From positions 1,426,001-1,490,000 of the forward strand of contig NZ_CP059987.1 of NCBI RefSeq assembly GCF_014483895.1: a DNA stretch of 64,000 bases. Direction: 5' to 3'. The notes below the pieces were generated by a model. That model saw nothing but the letters and a program-made list of their open reading frames with translations, had not been told where the DNA came from and ran no database searches. Origin of the DNA: Protaetiibacter sp. SSC-01 (GTDB lineage: Bacteria > Actinomycetota > Actinomycetes > Actinomycetales > Microbacteriaceae). Numbering within the stretch: position 1 is the stretch's first letter; every line of letters starts with the position of its first letter. Below, piece after piece: positions 37,135 through 43,975 of this stretch. Position numbers and translations under genes: made by a program.

Positions 37135-37989
37135 GTGCAGGCAGAGGACGACTGGGGTCACGGCGGCTCGACGCTCGTCGTCGCCTTCGAGGGCTGGAAC
37201 GACGCGGGTGAGGCGGCCTCGACGGCCGTCCGGTCCCTGCGCGAGCAGCTCGGCCTCATCCCCCTCATCGAGCTCGAGCCCGAGGACTACTTCGACTACC
37301 AGTTCAACCGCCCCGTGACGACCTTCGACGAGAAGGGCGAGCGGGTCATCGCGTGGCCGAGCGTCGTGCTCTCGGGGCCCGTCGACCGCGGCGAGGGCGT
37401 GCACGTGCTTCTCGGCACCGAGCCCTCGCGCGGATGGAAGACGTTCGCCGAGGAGGTGCTCGACGCGATCGCCGTCGCGGGCATCGAGCGCGTCGTGTTC
37501 CTCGGCGCGATGCTCGCCGACGTGCCCCACACGCGGCCGATCGCCGTCTTCGCGTCGAGCGAGAACGCATCCGTGAGGGAGCGCTTCGGCCTCGAGCGCT
37601 CGAGCTACGAGGGCCCCGTCGGCATCATCTCGGTGCTCTCGGATGCCGCGGAGCGCGCCGGGATACCGACCGTGTCGATCTGGGCGTCTGTGCCGCACTA
37701 CGTGCACAACGCCCCGTCGCCCAAGGCGACCCTCGCGCTCGTCGAGCGCCTCGAGGACTTCCTCGACGTGCCGATGGAGCGCGGCACTCTCGTGGAGGAC
37801 GCCGAGGCGTGGGAGCGCGGCATCGACGAGCTCGCGAGCGACGACGACGACATGACCGCGTACATCGAGCAGCTCGAGCAGGCCCGCGACACCGTCGACT
37901 CCCCCGAGGCGTCCGGCGAAGCGATCGCCGAGGAGTTCGAGCGCTACCTGCGCAAGCGCGACGGCGGCGAGCAGCCGCCGACTCCGTAG
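37135..37989 (+). CDS. PAC2-family (proteasome assembly chaperone-like) protein
   Basis: A 284-residue protein with the PAC2 fold: VVAFEGWNDAGEAASTA, then VVFLGAMLADVPHTRP and SIWASVPHYVHNAPSPKATLALV. PAC2-type proteins in bacteria include carboxylate-amine-ligase-like and uncharacterised members; the actual role is not known. The start is GTG 37135, preceded by GGAGAGGCGGA, with TACCCT as a candidate -10. It converges on uppP with a 10-bp gap. Confidence 0.88.
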   Translation: MQAEDDWGHGGSTLVVAFEGWNDAGEAASTAVRSLREQLGLIPLIELEPEDYFDYQFNRPVTTFDEKGERVIAWPSVVLSGPVDRGEGVHVLLGTEPSRGWKTFAEEVLDAIAVAGIERVVFLGAMLADVPHTRPIAVFASSENASVRERFGLERSSYEGPVGIISVLSDAAERAGIPTVSIWASVPHYVHNAPSPKATLALVERLEDFLDVPMERGTLVEDAEAWERGIDELASDDDDMTAYIEQLEQARDTVDSPEASGEAIAEEFERYLRKRDGGEQPPTP

Positions 37990-37999
37990 GCCGTCATGA

Positions 38000-38869
38000 C
38001 TACGGCTGGAGCACGCCCGTCGACAGCAGCGCGATGAGCGCGCCGCCGAGCAGGATGCGGTAGATCACGAACGGCAGGAACGAGCGCGTCTCGAGGTAGC
38101 GCATGAGGAACGCGATGACGGCGTACCCGACGACGAACGCGACGACCGTCGCGGCGATCGTGGGGCCGAGGCCGTAGCCCGCGCCGCATCCGGCGTCCAC
38201 GCCCGGCTCGCACGTGAACGCCGTGTAGGTCTCGTAGAGGCCCGAGCCGAAGACCGCCGGCACCGCGAGCAGGAACGCGAAGCGCGCGGCCGCGGGGCGC
38301 GTGTAGCCGAGCGCGAGTCCCGCGCTGATCGAGGCGCCCGAGCGGCTCACGCCGGGGATGAGGGCGAGCATCTGCGCGAAGCCGATGAGGATGCCGTCGC
38401 GGTAGCTCATCTGCTCGATCGGCTTGATGCGGCGGCCCAGGATGTCGGCGAGCCACAGCAGGATGCCGAACGCGATGAGCACGATCGCGACGATCCACAG
38501 CGAGCGGAGCGCCGTGCGGATGGTGTCCTGCAGGAAGAAGCCGACGAGCACGATCGGCACGGTGCCGATGATGACGAGCCAGCCGAGCCGCACATCCGGA
38601 TCGCCCTTCTGGATGCCCGCCGAGCGCTTGCCGCCGCCTCCCGGCGCGAGCGAGCGGAACCACTTCCCGATGATGCGAGTGATGTCCTTCCAGAAGTAGA
38701 TGAGCACCGCGGTCTCGGTGCCGAGCTGCGTGATGGCCGTGAAGGTCGCGCCCGGGTCGCCCCAGCCGACGAGGTCGCCGAACACGCGCAGGTGCGCGCT
38801 CGACGAGATCGGCAGGAACTCGGTGAGTCCCTGGATGAGGCCGAGGAGGATCGCTTCGAGGAAGTCCAC
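38000..38869 (-). CDS. uppP: Undecaprenyl-diphosphatase (BacA type)
   Basis: Dephosphorylates undecaprenyl pyrophosphate to recycle the cell-wall lipid carrier. It has 289 residues and about eight membrane helices. Motif 1 is GLIQGLTEFLPISSSAHL and motif 2 PGVSRSGASISAGLALG, both with catalytic residues intact. The start is GTG 38869 (VDFLEAILLG), with CAGAAT ending 8 nt upstream. The enzyme also confers tolerance to bacitracin in other bacteria. Confidence 0.96.
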   Translation of the reverse strand: MDFLEAILLGLIQGLTEFLPISSSAHLRVFGDLVGWGDPGATFTAITQLGTETAVLIYFWKDITRIIGKWFRSLAPGGGGKRSAGIQKGDPDVRLGWLVIIGTVPIVLVGFFLQDTIRTALRSLWIVAIVLIAFGILLWLADILGRRIKPIEQMSYRDGILIGFAQMLALIPGVSRSGASISAGLALGYTRPAAARFAFLLAVPAVFGSGLYETYTAFTCEPGVDAGCGAGYGLGPTIAATVVAFVVGYAVIAFLMRYLETRSFLPFVIYRILLGGALIALLSTGVLQP

Positions 38870-38924
38870 GGGGTCCGATTCTGTCAGGGGCGGGGGCGGA
38901 TGCCGTCCGCCGCGCGGATGACGC

Positions 38925-40220
38925 TCAGGCCTCGAGGAGCAGATCGGTCAGCACGGCGCGCCCGAAGGCGAGCGCGTCGAGCGGCACGCGCTCGTCGACG
39001 CCGTGGAACATGGCCGGGAAGTCGAGGCCCGGGCCGAGGCGCAGGGGTGCGAACCCGTAGCCCGTGATGCCGAGCTCGCTGAGCGCCTTGTTGTCGGTGC
39101 CGCCCGAGAGCAGGTACGGCAGCACCTCGGCCTCGGGGTCGTGGCGCGTGAGGGCGCCGACCATCTTGCCGACGAGCTCGCCCGAGAACGGGGTCTCGAG
39201 ACCCACGTCGTGGTGCACGATCTCGACCTCGACGTCGGGGCCCGCGAGCTCGCGCAGCTCGGCGAGCACGGCATCCTCCTGCCCTGCGAAGGGCCGCACG
39301 TCGACGAGCGCCTCCGCGCGGTCGGGGATGACGTTGTGCTTGTAGCCGGCCTGCAGCACGGTCGGGTTCGACGTCGTGCGCACCGTGCCGCGCAGGAATC
39401 CGGCGGCGAGGCCCGTGCGCTCGATGAGCTCGGCGGGGTCCTCGTCGGGGCTCGCGGCGAGGATGCGGCGCACGCCGTCGAGCATCGCGCTCGCGGTCAT
39501 GCCGAGCTGCACGGGCCACTCGTGGCGCCCGATGCGCGCGACGGCCTCCGAGAGCTTCGTGATGGCGTTGTCGCGGATGACGCGCGAACCGTGGGCGGCG
39601 ACGCCGCGGGCGACGAGACGCACCCACAACAGCGCCTTCTCCCCCGTCTGGAGCAGGTAGGCGCGCTGCCCGCCCAGGTCGACCGAGTAGCCGCCGACCT
39701 CGCTGATGGCCTCCGTCGCGCCCCGGAAGACCTCGGGGTGCTCGGTCACGAGGTGATGCGAGCCGTACACGCCCCCGTTCTCCTCGTCGGCGAAGAACAC
39801 GACGACGAGATCGCGGGCCGGGCGGCGGCCGGAGCGCAGGATGTCGCCGAGGCTCGTGAGGATCATGGCGTCCATGTCCTTCATGTCCACGGCGCCGCGG
39901 CCCCACAGCATCCCGTCCCGGATCTCGCCCGCGAAGGGGTCGACGCTCCAGTTGGCGGGGTCGGCCGGAACGACGTCGAGGTGCCCGTGCACGACGAGCC
40001 CGGGGCGCGTGGGGTCGGTGCCCTCGACGCGCGCGACGACGCTCGTGCGGCGCGGCGCGGCGTCGTAGAGGCGGGGTTCGAGCCCGAGGGCGCGGAGTTC
40101 GGCCTCGACGTACTCGGCCGCCTCCGTCTCGCCCTTCGAGCGGCCCCCGCCCCAGTTCGTCGTGTCGAACCGGATGAGGTCGCGGGCGATGCGGGCGGTG
40201 TCCTCGAGTGCGCCGTCCAT
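38925..40220 (-). CDS. M20/M25/M40-family metallo-hydrolase
   Basis: A 431-residue zinc hydrolase: GHLDVVPADPANW (metal His/Asp), GRGAVDMKDMDA (bridging Asp), FADEENGG (catalytic and metal Glu) and a C-terminal FHGVDERVP motif with the last His. A dimerisation domain lies between. It resembles ArgE/DapE/CPG2-like peptidases; the substrate is unknown. I start it at ATG 40220, since TACCGT ends 7 nt upstream; a GTG three codons earlier is the alternative. It is the second M20 enzyme in the window besides the partial one at position 1. Confidence 0.93.
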   Translation of the reverse strand: MDGALEDTARIARDLIRFDTTNWGGGRSKGETEAAEYVEAELRALGLEPRLYDAAPRRTSVVARVEGTDPTRPGLVVHGHLDVVPADPANWSVDPFAGEIRDGMLWGRGAVDMKDMDAMILTSLGDILRSGRRPARDLVVVFFADEENGGVYGSHHLVTEHPEVFRGATEAISEVGGYSVDLGGQRAYLLQTGEKALLWVRLVARGVAAHGSRVIRDNAITKLSEAVARIGRHEWPVQLGMTASAMLDGVRRILAASPDEDPAELIERTGLAAGFLRGTVRTTSNPTVLQAGYKHNVIPDRAEALVDVRPFAGQEDAVLAELRELAGPDVEVEIVHHDVGLETPFSGELVGKMVGALTRHDPEAEVLPYLLSGGTDNKALSELGITGYGFAPLRLGPGLDFPAMFHGVDERVPLDALAFGRAVLTDLLLEA

Positions 40221-40334
40221 GGCGTACACGGTACCCGGCCCTCTGTGTCCGCACTGCGGACGCCGACGTGGTTCGAGAGGGGTCGCGGACCGTGCTAGTG
40301 TCTATCTCCGGTCCTCCTGGTGAGGATCGGACTC

Positions 40335-40419
40335 GCGCGGGTGGCGGAATTGGCAGACGCGCTAGCTTGAGGTGCTAGTGCCCGTATAGGGCGTGGGGGT
40401 TCAAGTCCCCCCTCGCGCA
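40335..40419 (+). tRNA. tRNA-Leu (anticodon GAG)
   Basis: An 85-nt class II tRNA without encoded CCA. The acceptor arm GCGCGGG pairs with CTCGCGC (one G-U), the discriminator is A, and the anticodon stem CTAGC/GCTAG encloses loop TTGAGGT, giving anticodon GAG, which reads CUC/CUU. A long variable arm (TGCCCGTATAGGGCG region) and the T-loop GTTCAAG are present. TAGTGT at 40296-40301 is a possible promoter element. A hairpin terminator follows at once. Confidence 0.96.
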
Positions 40420-40427
40420 CGCGAGTC

Positions 40428-40458
40428 GAAGGCCCCGGACATCATGTCCGGGGCCTTC
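40428..40458 (+). terminator. Terminator of tRNA-Leu
   Basis: A perfect 13-bp stem (GAAGGCCCCGGAC with its complement, arms 40428-40440 and 40446-40458) around a 5-nt loop ATCAT. It lies 9 nt after the tRNA. The next 160 bp, up to the gene at 40619, hold no other gene that I can see. Confidence 0.88.
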
Positions 40459-40618
40459 GTCGTTACCGGGCCCCACTGCATCCGCCGTACCCCGATAAGG
40501 GCGGAAGCTGTACCCCGTCTATAGGGGAGAGGGGACAGGTCTGCCCCCGGACTCGGGGTACGCGACGCGCCGCGCGCGTCTGTCTCCGCGCGGGATGCCG
40601 ACGTAGCATCACGACACC

Positions 40619-41290
40619 ATGAAACCCGGCCCGGTGCGGATGAGCGGCGTGCTGACGACCTGGAACGACGAGCGCGGATTCGGCTTCGTCGCCCCGGCCG
40701 TCGGCGGGCCCGACGTGTTCGTGCACATCTCCGCCTTCGGACCGGACGACCCGCGCCCCGCGCGCGGCGACGAGATCGGCTACGAGCTCGAGTACTCGCC
40801 GGAGGGCAAGCCGCGGGCCGGTCGCGCATCCGTGCTGGCGCTCGTCGGCGATCGCCCCTCCCCCGAGCCCCCGCCGCTCGCGAAGCTCGTGCCCACGAGA
40901 CGCGCGAGCCGCCTCGGCTACCTCGCGATCGTCGGATTCGTCGGCATCGCGTTCGTCGTCGCGCTGATCCGCCCCATCCCGTTCTGGGTGTGGGTGCTCT
41001 ACCTCGGCATGTCGTTCGCGACCTTCGTCGCGTACGCCCTCGACAAGCGGGCCGCGGCATCCGAGGGGTGGCGGCTGAGCGAGGGCTCGCTGCTCGCCCT
41101 CGGCCTCGCGTGCGGGTGGCCGGGCGCGATCGTGGCGCAGCAGGTCGTGCGGCACAAGACGGTCAAGATGAGCTTCCAGGTCGTGTTCTGGATCACGGTC
41201 GTCGTCAACGTCGTCGCGTTCGTCGTGTTCAGCTGGGTCGCGACGCTCGCGACCCCGGATGCGGCTCCCGCGCTCCCGCTGCTCCCCTAG
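40619..41290 (+). CDS. Cold-shock domain fused to DUF1294 membrane domain
   Basis: Two domains in 223 residues. The N-terminal cold-shock nucleic-acid-binding domain (about 8-70) has the RNP1-like GFGFVAP and RNP2-like VFVHISAF motifs. After a proline-rich linker come helices and a DUF1294 domain (YALDKRAAASEGWRLSEGSLL, GWPGAIVAQQVVRHKTVK). This pairing is known in many bacteria but the function is not. TAGCAT lies 9 nt before the ATG. It sits upstream of the mutasome cassette but has no LexA box of its own. Confidence 0.9.
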   Translation: MKPGPVRMSGVLTTWNDERGFGFVAPAVGGPDVFVHISAFGPDDPRPARGDEIGYELEYSPEGKPRAGRASVLALVGDRPSPEPPPLAKLVPTRRASRLGYLAIVGFVGIAFVVALIRPIPFWVWVLYLGMSFATFVAYALDKRAAASEGWRLSEGSLLALGLACGWPGAIVAQQVVRHKTVKMSFQVVFWITVVVNVVAFVVFSWVATLATPDAAPALPLLP

Positions 41291-41330
41291 CTCTCGGCCT
41301 CGGTGCCGACGTCGCACCCTCGGCGTATCA

Positions 41331-41346
41331 TCGAACGCATGTTCGA
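41331..41346. promoter_or_regulatory. LexA (SOS) box over the imuA' start codon
   Basis: TCGAACGCATGTTCGA is a perfect match to the actinobacterial LexA consensus TCGAAC-N4-GTTCGA. It begins with the last base of the TATCAT -10 hexamer (41326-41331) and runs through the ATG (41339) into codon 3. Bound LexA would cover the transcription start, so this gene should be induced by DNA damage. Confidence 0.93.
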
Positions 41347-42043
41347 GACGGCTCGCGCGGAGGAGATCCGGCGCCTGCAGGACCGCATCCGCGGCATGCA
41401 GCGCACGCGCCTCGCCGACCGCACGCTGCCCACCTCGGAGGCGCTCGCCGAGCTGCTGCCCGAGGGCGCCCTCGCGGCGGGCGGCAGCTATGTCGTCGAC
41501 GGCTCGACGGCCCTCGCCCTCGAGCTGCTGCGTGAGCCGAGCCGCGCGGGCTCGTGGTGCGCCGTCGTCGGCGTGCCCGACCTCGGCCTCGAGGCGGCGG
41601 CCGCGGCGGGGCTCGACCTCGAGCGCCTCGTGCTCGTGCCCCAGCCGGGCGATCAGTGGCTCTCGGTCGTGTCGGCGCTCGTCGACGCCGTCGCGGTCGT
41701 GCTCGTGCAGCCTCCCGCACGCGCCCGCGTGGGCGACGCCGCCGCATCCCGGCTCGCATCGCGGCTGCGGCAGCGCGAGGCTGTGCTCGTGTCGACGCGC
41801 GACTGGCCCCGCGCCCACGCGCGGTTGAGCGTCGCGGAGAGCGACTGGGCGGGCATCGGTGCGGGCTTCGGCCATCTCGCGGCACGGCAGGTGACGGTCG
41901 CGTCGAGCTCGCCCTCCTGGCAGGGGCGCACGCGATCGCGTCGACTCTGGCTCCCGGATGCGACGGGCGCGGTCTCCCCCGTCGTCGGCCGCGCCGCCGG
42001 GGAGCGCACCGCCGTGCCCGCGCCCCTGCGGGCCCTCGGCTGA
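41339..42043 (+). CDS. ImuA'-like protein of the SOS mutasome
   Basis: A 234-residue RecA-like protein without an obvious complete Walker A. Features: MFETARAEEIRRLQDRIRG, then AGGSYVVDGSTALALELL, WCAVVGVPDLGLEAAAAAGLDLERLVLVPQPG and a C-terminal basic patch. Position decides the name: it precedes imuB and dnaE2, as imuA' does in Mycobacterium, where the protein bridges the mutasome. The start ATG 41339 follows TATCAT by 7 nt and lies within a perfect LexA box. The primary sequence alone would not be diagnostic. Confidence 0.78.
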   Translation: MFETARAEEIRRLQDRIRGMQRTRLADRTLPTSEALAELLPEGALAAGGSYVVDGSTALALELLREPSRAGSWCAVVGVPDLGLEAAAAAGLDLERLVLVPQPGDQWLSVVSALVDAVAVVLVQPPARARVGDAAASRLASRLRQREAVLVSTRDWPRAHARLSVAESDWAGIGAGFGHLAARQVTVASSSPSWQGRTRSRRLWLPDATGAVSPVVGRAAGERTAVPAPLRALG

Positions 42044-42049
42044 CGCGCC

Positions 42050-42055
42050 TAGGCT
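42050..42055 (+). promoter_or_regulatory. -10 element for the DUF1905 gene
   Basis: TAGGCT ends 6 nt before the ATG at 42062, just 7 nt after the imuA' stop codon. It suggests that this small gene can be transcribed on its own, without SOS control, although read-through from imuA' is also likely. Confidence 0.45.
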
Positions 42056-42061
42056 GACGGC

Positions 42062-42358
42062 ATGCGGTTCCGATTCACCTCCGAGCTGCGGCGCTGGGAG
42101 GCGCGCGTGCACGACGACTGGTACTTCGTCGACCTGCCGCCCGAGCAGGCGGCCGAGGTGAAGGAGTGGGCCGACGCGCTCCCCCGCGCGGGCTTCGGGG
42201 CGGTCAAGGTCATGGCGCGCGTGGGCGGCACGAGCTGGTCGACCTCGATCTTCCCCACGGCGTCCGGCGTCTACAGCCTCGTGATCGGCGCGCGCGTGCG
42301 GAAGGCGGAGGGCATCGAGCCGGGCGACGTCGTGGAGGCCGAGGTCGAGCTCGCCTGA
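42062..42358 (+). CDS. DUF1905-domain protein
   Basis: A 98-residue beta-rich protein with the DUF1905 pattern: FTSELRRWEARVHDDWYFVDLP, GFGAVKVMARVGGTSWSTSIFP and YSLVIGARVRKAEGIEPGDVV. The function is unknown; in other bacteria the domain often occurs with YdeI/OmdA-type domains. It is placed between imuA' and imuB, which are adjacent in mycobacteria. TAGGCT lies 6 nt before the ATG. Confidence 0.9.
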   Translation: MRFRFTSELRRWEARVHDDWYFVDLPPEQAAEVKEWADALPRAGFGAVKVMARVGGTSWSTSIFPTASGVYSLVIGARVRKAEGIEPGDVVEAEVELA

Positions 42359-42379
42359 CGCGCTCGCGAGTTGACGCAT

Positions 42380-42395
42380 TCGAACACATGTTCGA
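42380..42395. promoter_or_regulatory. LexA (SOS) box upstream of imuB
   Basis: TCGAACACATGTTCGA, a perfect TCGAAC-N4-GTTCGA match. It lies in the 17-nt spacer between TTGACG (42371-42376) and GAGAAT (42394-42399), so LexA binding would block the promoter. The imuB ATG follows at 42405. Confidence 0.93.
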
Positions 42396-42404
42396 GAATG
42401 GAGT

Positions 42405-43946
42405 ATGAGCTCCGCGCCCCGCCTCCTCGTGCTCCACGTGCCCGACTGGGCCGTGCGCGCGCAGGCGCGCGAGCACCGCGTGCCCGAGTCGGAGCCCGTC
42501 GCGCTCATCGCCGCGGGCGCCGTCACGGCGTGCACCGCCGCGGCCCGCGCGCAGGGCGTGCGCATCGGCATGCGGCAACGCGAGGCGCAGGGGCGGTGCC
42601 CCGGGCTGCGCATCGAACGCGAGGAGCCGGCGATCGCCGCGCGCGCCTTCGAGGCCGTGCTCGCGGCGCTCGAGGAGGCGCTGCCGGGCTGGCATCCGCT
42701 CTCCCCCGGCACGGCCGCCGTGCGCGCCCGCGGCCCCGCCCGCTACTACGGCGGCGAGCTCGCCGCCGCCCGCACCGTCGTCGGCATCGTCGCGGGCGTC
42801 GGCGCGACGGGCGCGCGCGTGGGCGTCGCCGACGGTCTGTTCGCCGCCGAGCTCGCGGCACGCGGCACGGGCGGGGCGGAGTCGAGCGCCGTGCGCATCG
42901 TCCCCGCGGGCGGGGCGGGCGACTTCCTCGCCCCGCTCCCCGTCTCGGCGCTCGGCGACCCCGAGCTCGCGTCGCTCCTGCCGCGCCTCGGCATCCGCAC
43001 CCTCGGCGCCTTCACGGCTCTCGACGAGGGGGATGTCGCCGCCCGCTTCGGTCCGCTCGGCGCGCGGCTGCACGCGCTCGCCCGCGGACGCGATCCCCGC
43101 CCCGCGACCCCCCGCATCCCGCCGCGCGACATCGACGCCGTCGTCGACTTCGAGCCCCCCGTCGAGCGCGTCGACGAGGTCGCGTTCGGCGTGCGCGCCG
43201 CGTGCGACGACTTCGTACGCGCCCTGCTCGGCGAGCGGCTCGTGTGCACGGCCCTGCGCGTCGAGCTCACGGGCGAGAACGGCGAGCTCGACGAGCGCGT
43301 GTGGCTGCACCCGCGCTCCTTCTCGTCGGCCGAGGTCGTCGACCGCGTGCGCTGGCAGCTGCAGGCCACCGAGGTGCTGCGCTCGCCCGTCGCCCGCGTG
43401 CGTGTGAGCCCCGACGCCGTCGACCCCGTGCACGTGCACGAGTCGGGACTGTGGGGCACGGGCCCCGACGAGCGCGTGCACTCGGTGCTCTCGCGCGTGC
43501 AGGGCATGGTGGGGCACCGCGGCGTGCTCACGCCGCAGCTCGCGGGCGGCCGCCGCCCCGCCGACCGGCAGACGCTCGTGCCGTGGGGCGACCGCGCCTC
43601 CGTCTCCCGTGGGCGCGAGCATCCGTGGCCGGGCGCCCTGCCCGACCCGCCGCCCACGACCGTCTACGCCGTGCCGCGCCCGCTGCGCGTGGAAGACGTG
43701 CACGGCCGACCCGTGACGGTCGACGACCGCGGCCGGGTGAGCGCCGCGCCCGCCGTCATCGTGTCGCAGACGGGCACCCGCCGCGACCTCACCGCGTGGG
43801 CGGGCCCGTGGCCCCTCGAGGAGCGCTGGTGGGATCCGGCCACGGCTCGCGCCGCGCATCGCGTGCAGGCCGTCGACGCGAGCGGATGCGCGTGGCTGCT
43901 CGTGCTCGACGGCGAGGGCTGGTGGGCCGAGGGGCGGTACGACTGA
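42405..43946 (+). CDS. imuB: ImuB, Y-family polymerase-like mutasome subunit
   Basis: A 513-residue protein with the Y-family polymerase fold but without its catalytic acids: the first motif is LHVPDWAV instead of HVDMDAFF, and the SVDE motif is replaced by SPGTAAVRARG. This loss defines ImuB, which binds the sliding clamp and recruits ImuA' and DnaE2. Recognisable parts are the helix-hairpin-helix GIRTLGAFTAL region and a long C-terminal extension ending in LVLDGEGWWAEGRYD. It is driven by a LexA-controlled promoter directly upstream. Confidence 0.93.
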   Translation: MSSAPRLLVLHVPDWAVRAQAREHRVPESEPVALIAAGAVTACTAAARAQGVRIGMRQREAQGRCPGLRIEREEPAIAARAFEAVLAALEEALPGWHPLSPGTAAVRARGPARYYGGELAAARTVVGIVAGVGATGARVGVADGLFAAELAARGTGGAESSAVRIVPAGGAGDFLAPLPVSALGDPELASLLPRLGIRTLGAFTALDEGDVAARFGPLGARLHALARGRDPRPATPRIPPRDIDAVVDFEPPVERVDEVAFGVRAACDDFVRALLGERLVCTALRVELTGENGELDERVWLHPRSFSSAEVVDRVRWQLQATEVLRSPVARVRVSPDAVDPVHVHESGLWGTGPDERVHSVLSRVQGMVGHRGVLTPQLAGGRRPADRQTLVPWGDRASVSRGREHPWPGALPDPPPTTVYAVPRPLRVEDVHGRPVTVDDRGRVSAAPAVIVSQTGTRRDLTAWAGPWPLEERWWDPATARAAHRVQAVDASGCAWLLVLDGEGWWAEGRYD

Positions 43947-43975
43947 TGGATCGGCACGAGCCGGGGGCCCGCTGA
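43946..43975 (+). other. Nine-codon bridging ORF between imuB and dnaE2
   Basis: ATG at 43946 overlaps the imuB TGA (TGATG), the frame reads MDRHEPGAR and its own TGA (43973-43975) overlaps the dnaE2 ATG (TGATG again). A terminating ribosome could thus re-start twice and carry translation from imuB to dnaE2. The peptide itself is probably meaningless. It may be a chance arrangement. Confidence 0.35.

Noticed and set aside
37135-37989. PAC2 protein as evidence for a proteasome
   Set aside because: The PAC2 fold is shared with many bacterial proteins outside proteasome assembly, and no pup, dop, pafA or proteasome subunit gene is present in the window.
41303-41338. Longer start for imuA' at ATG 41303
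   Set aside because: The -10 hexamer and the LexA box overlap ATG 41339, so a transcript from that promoter could not include the upstream start.
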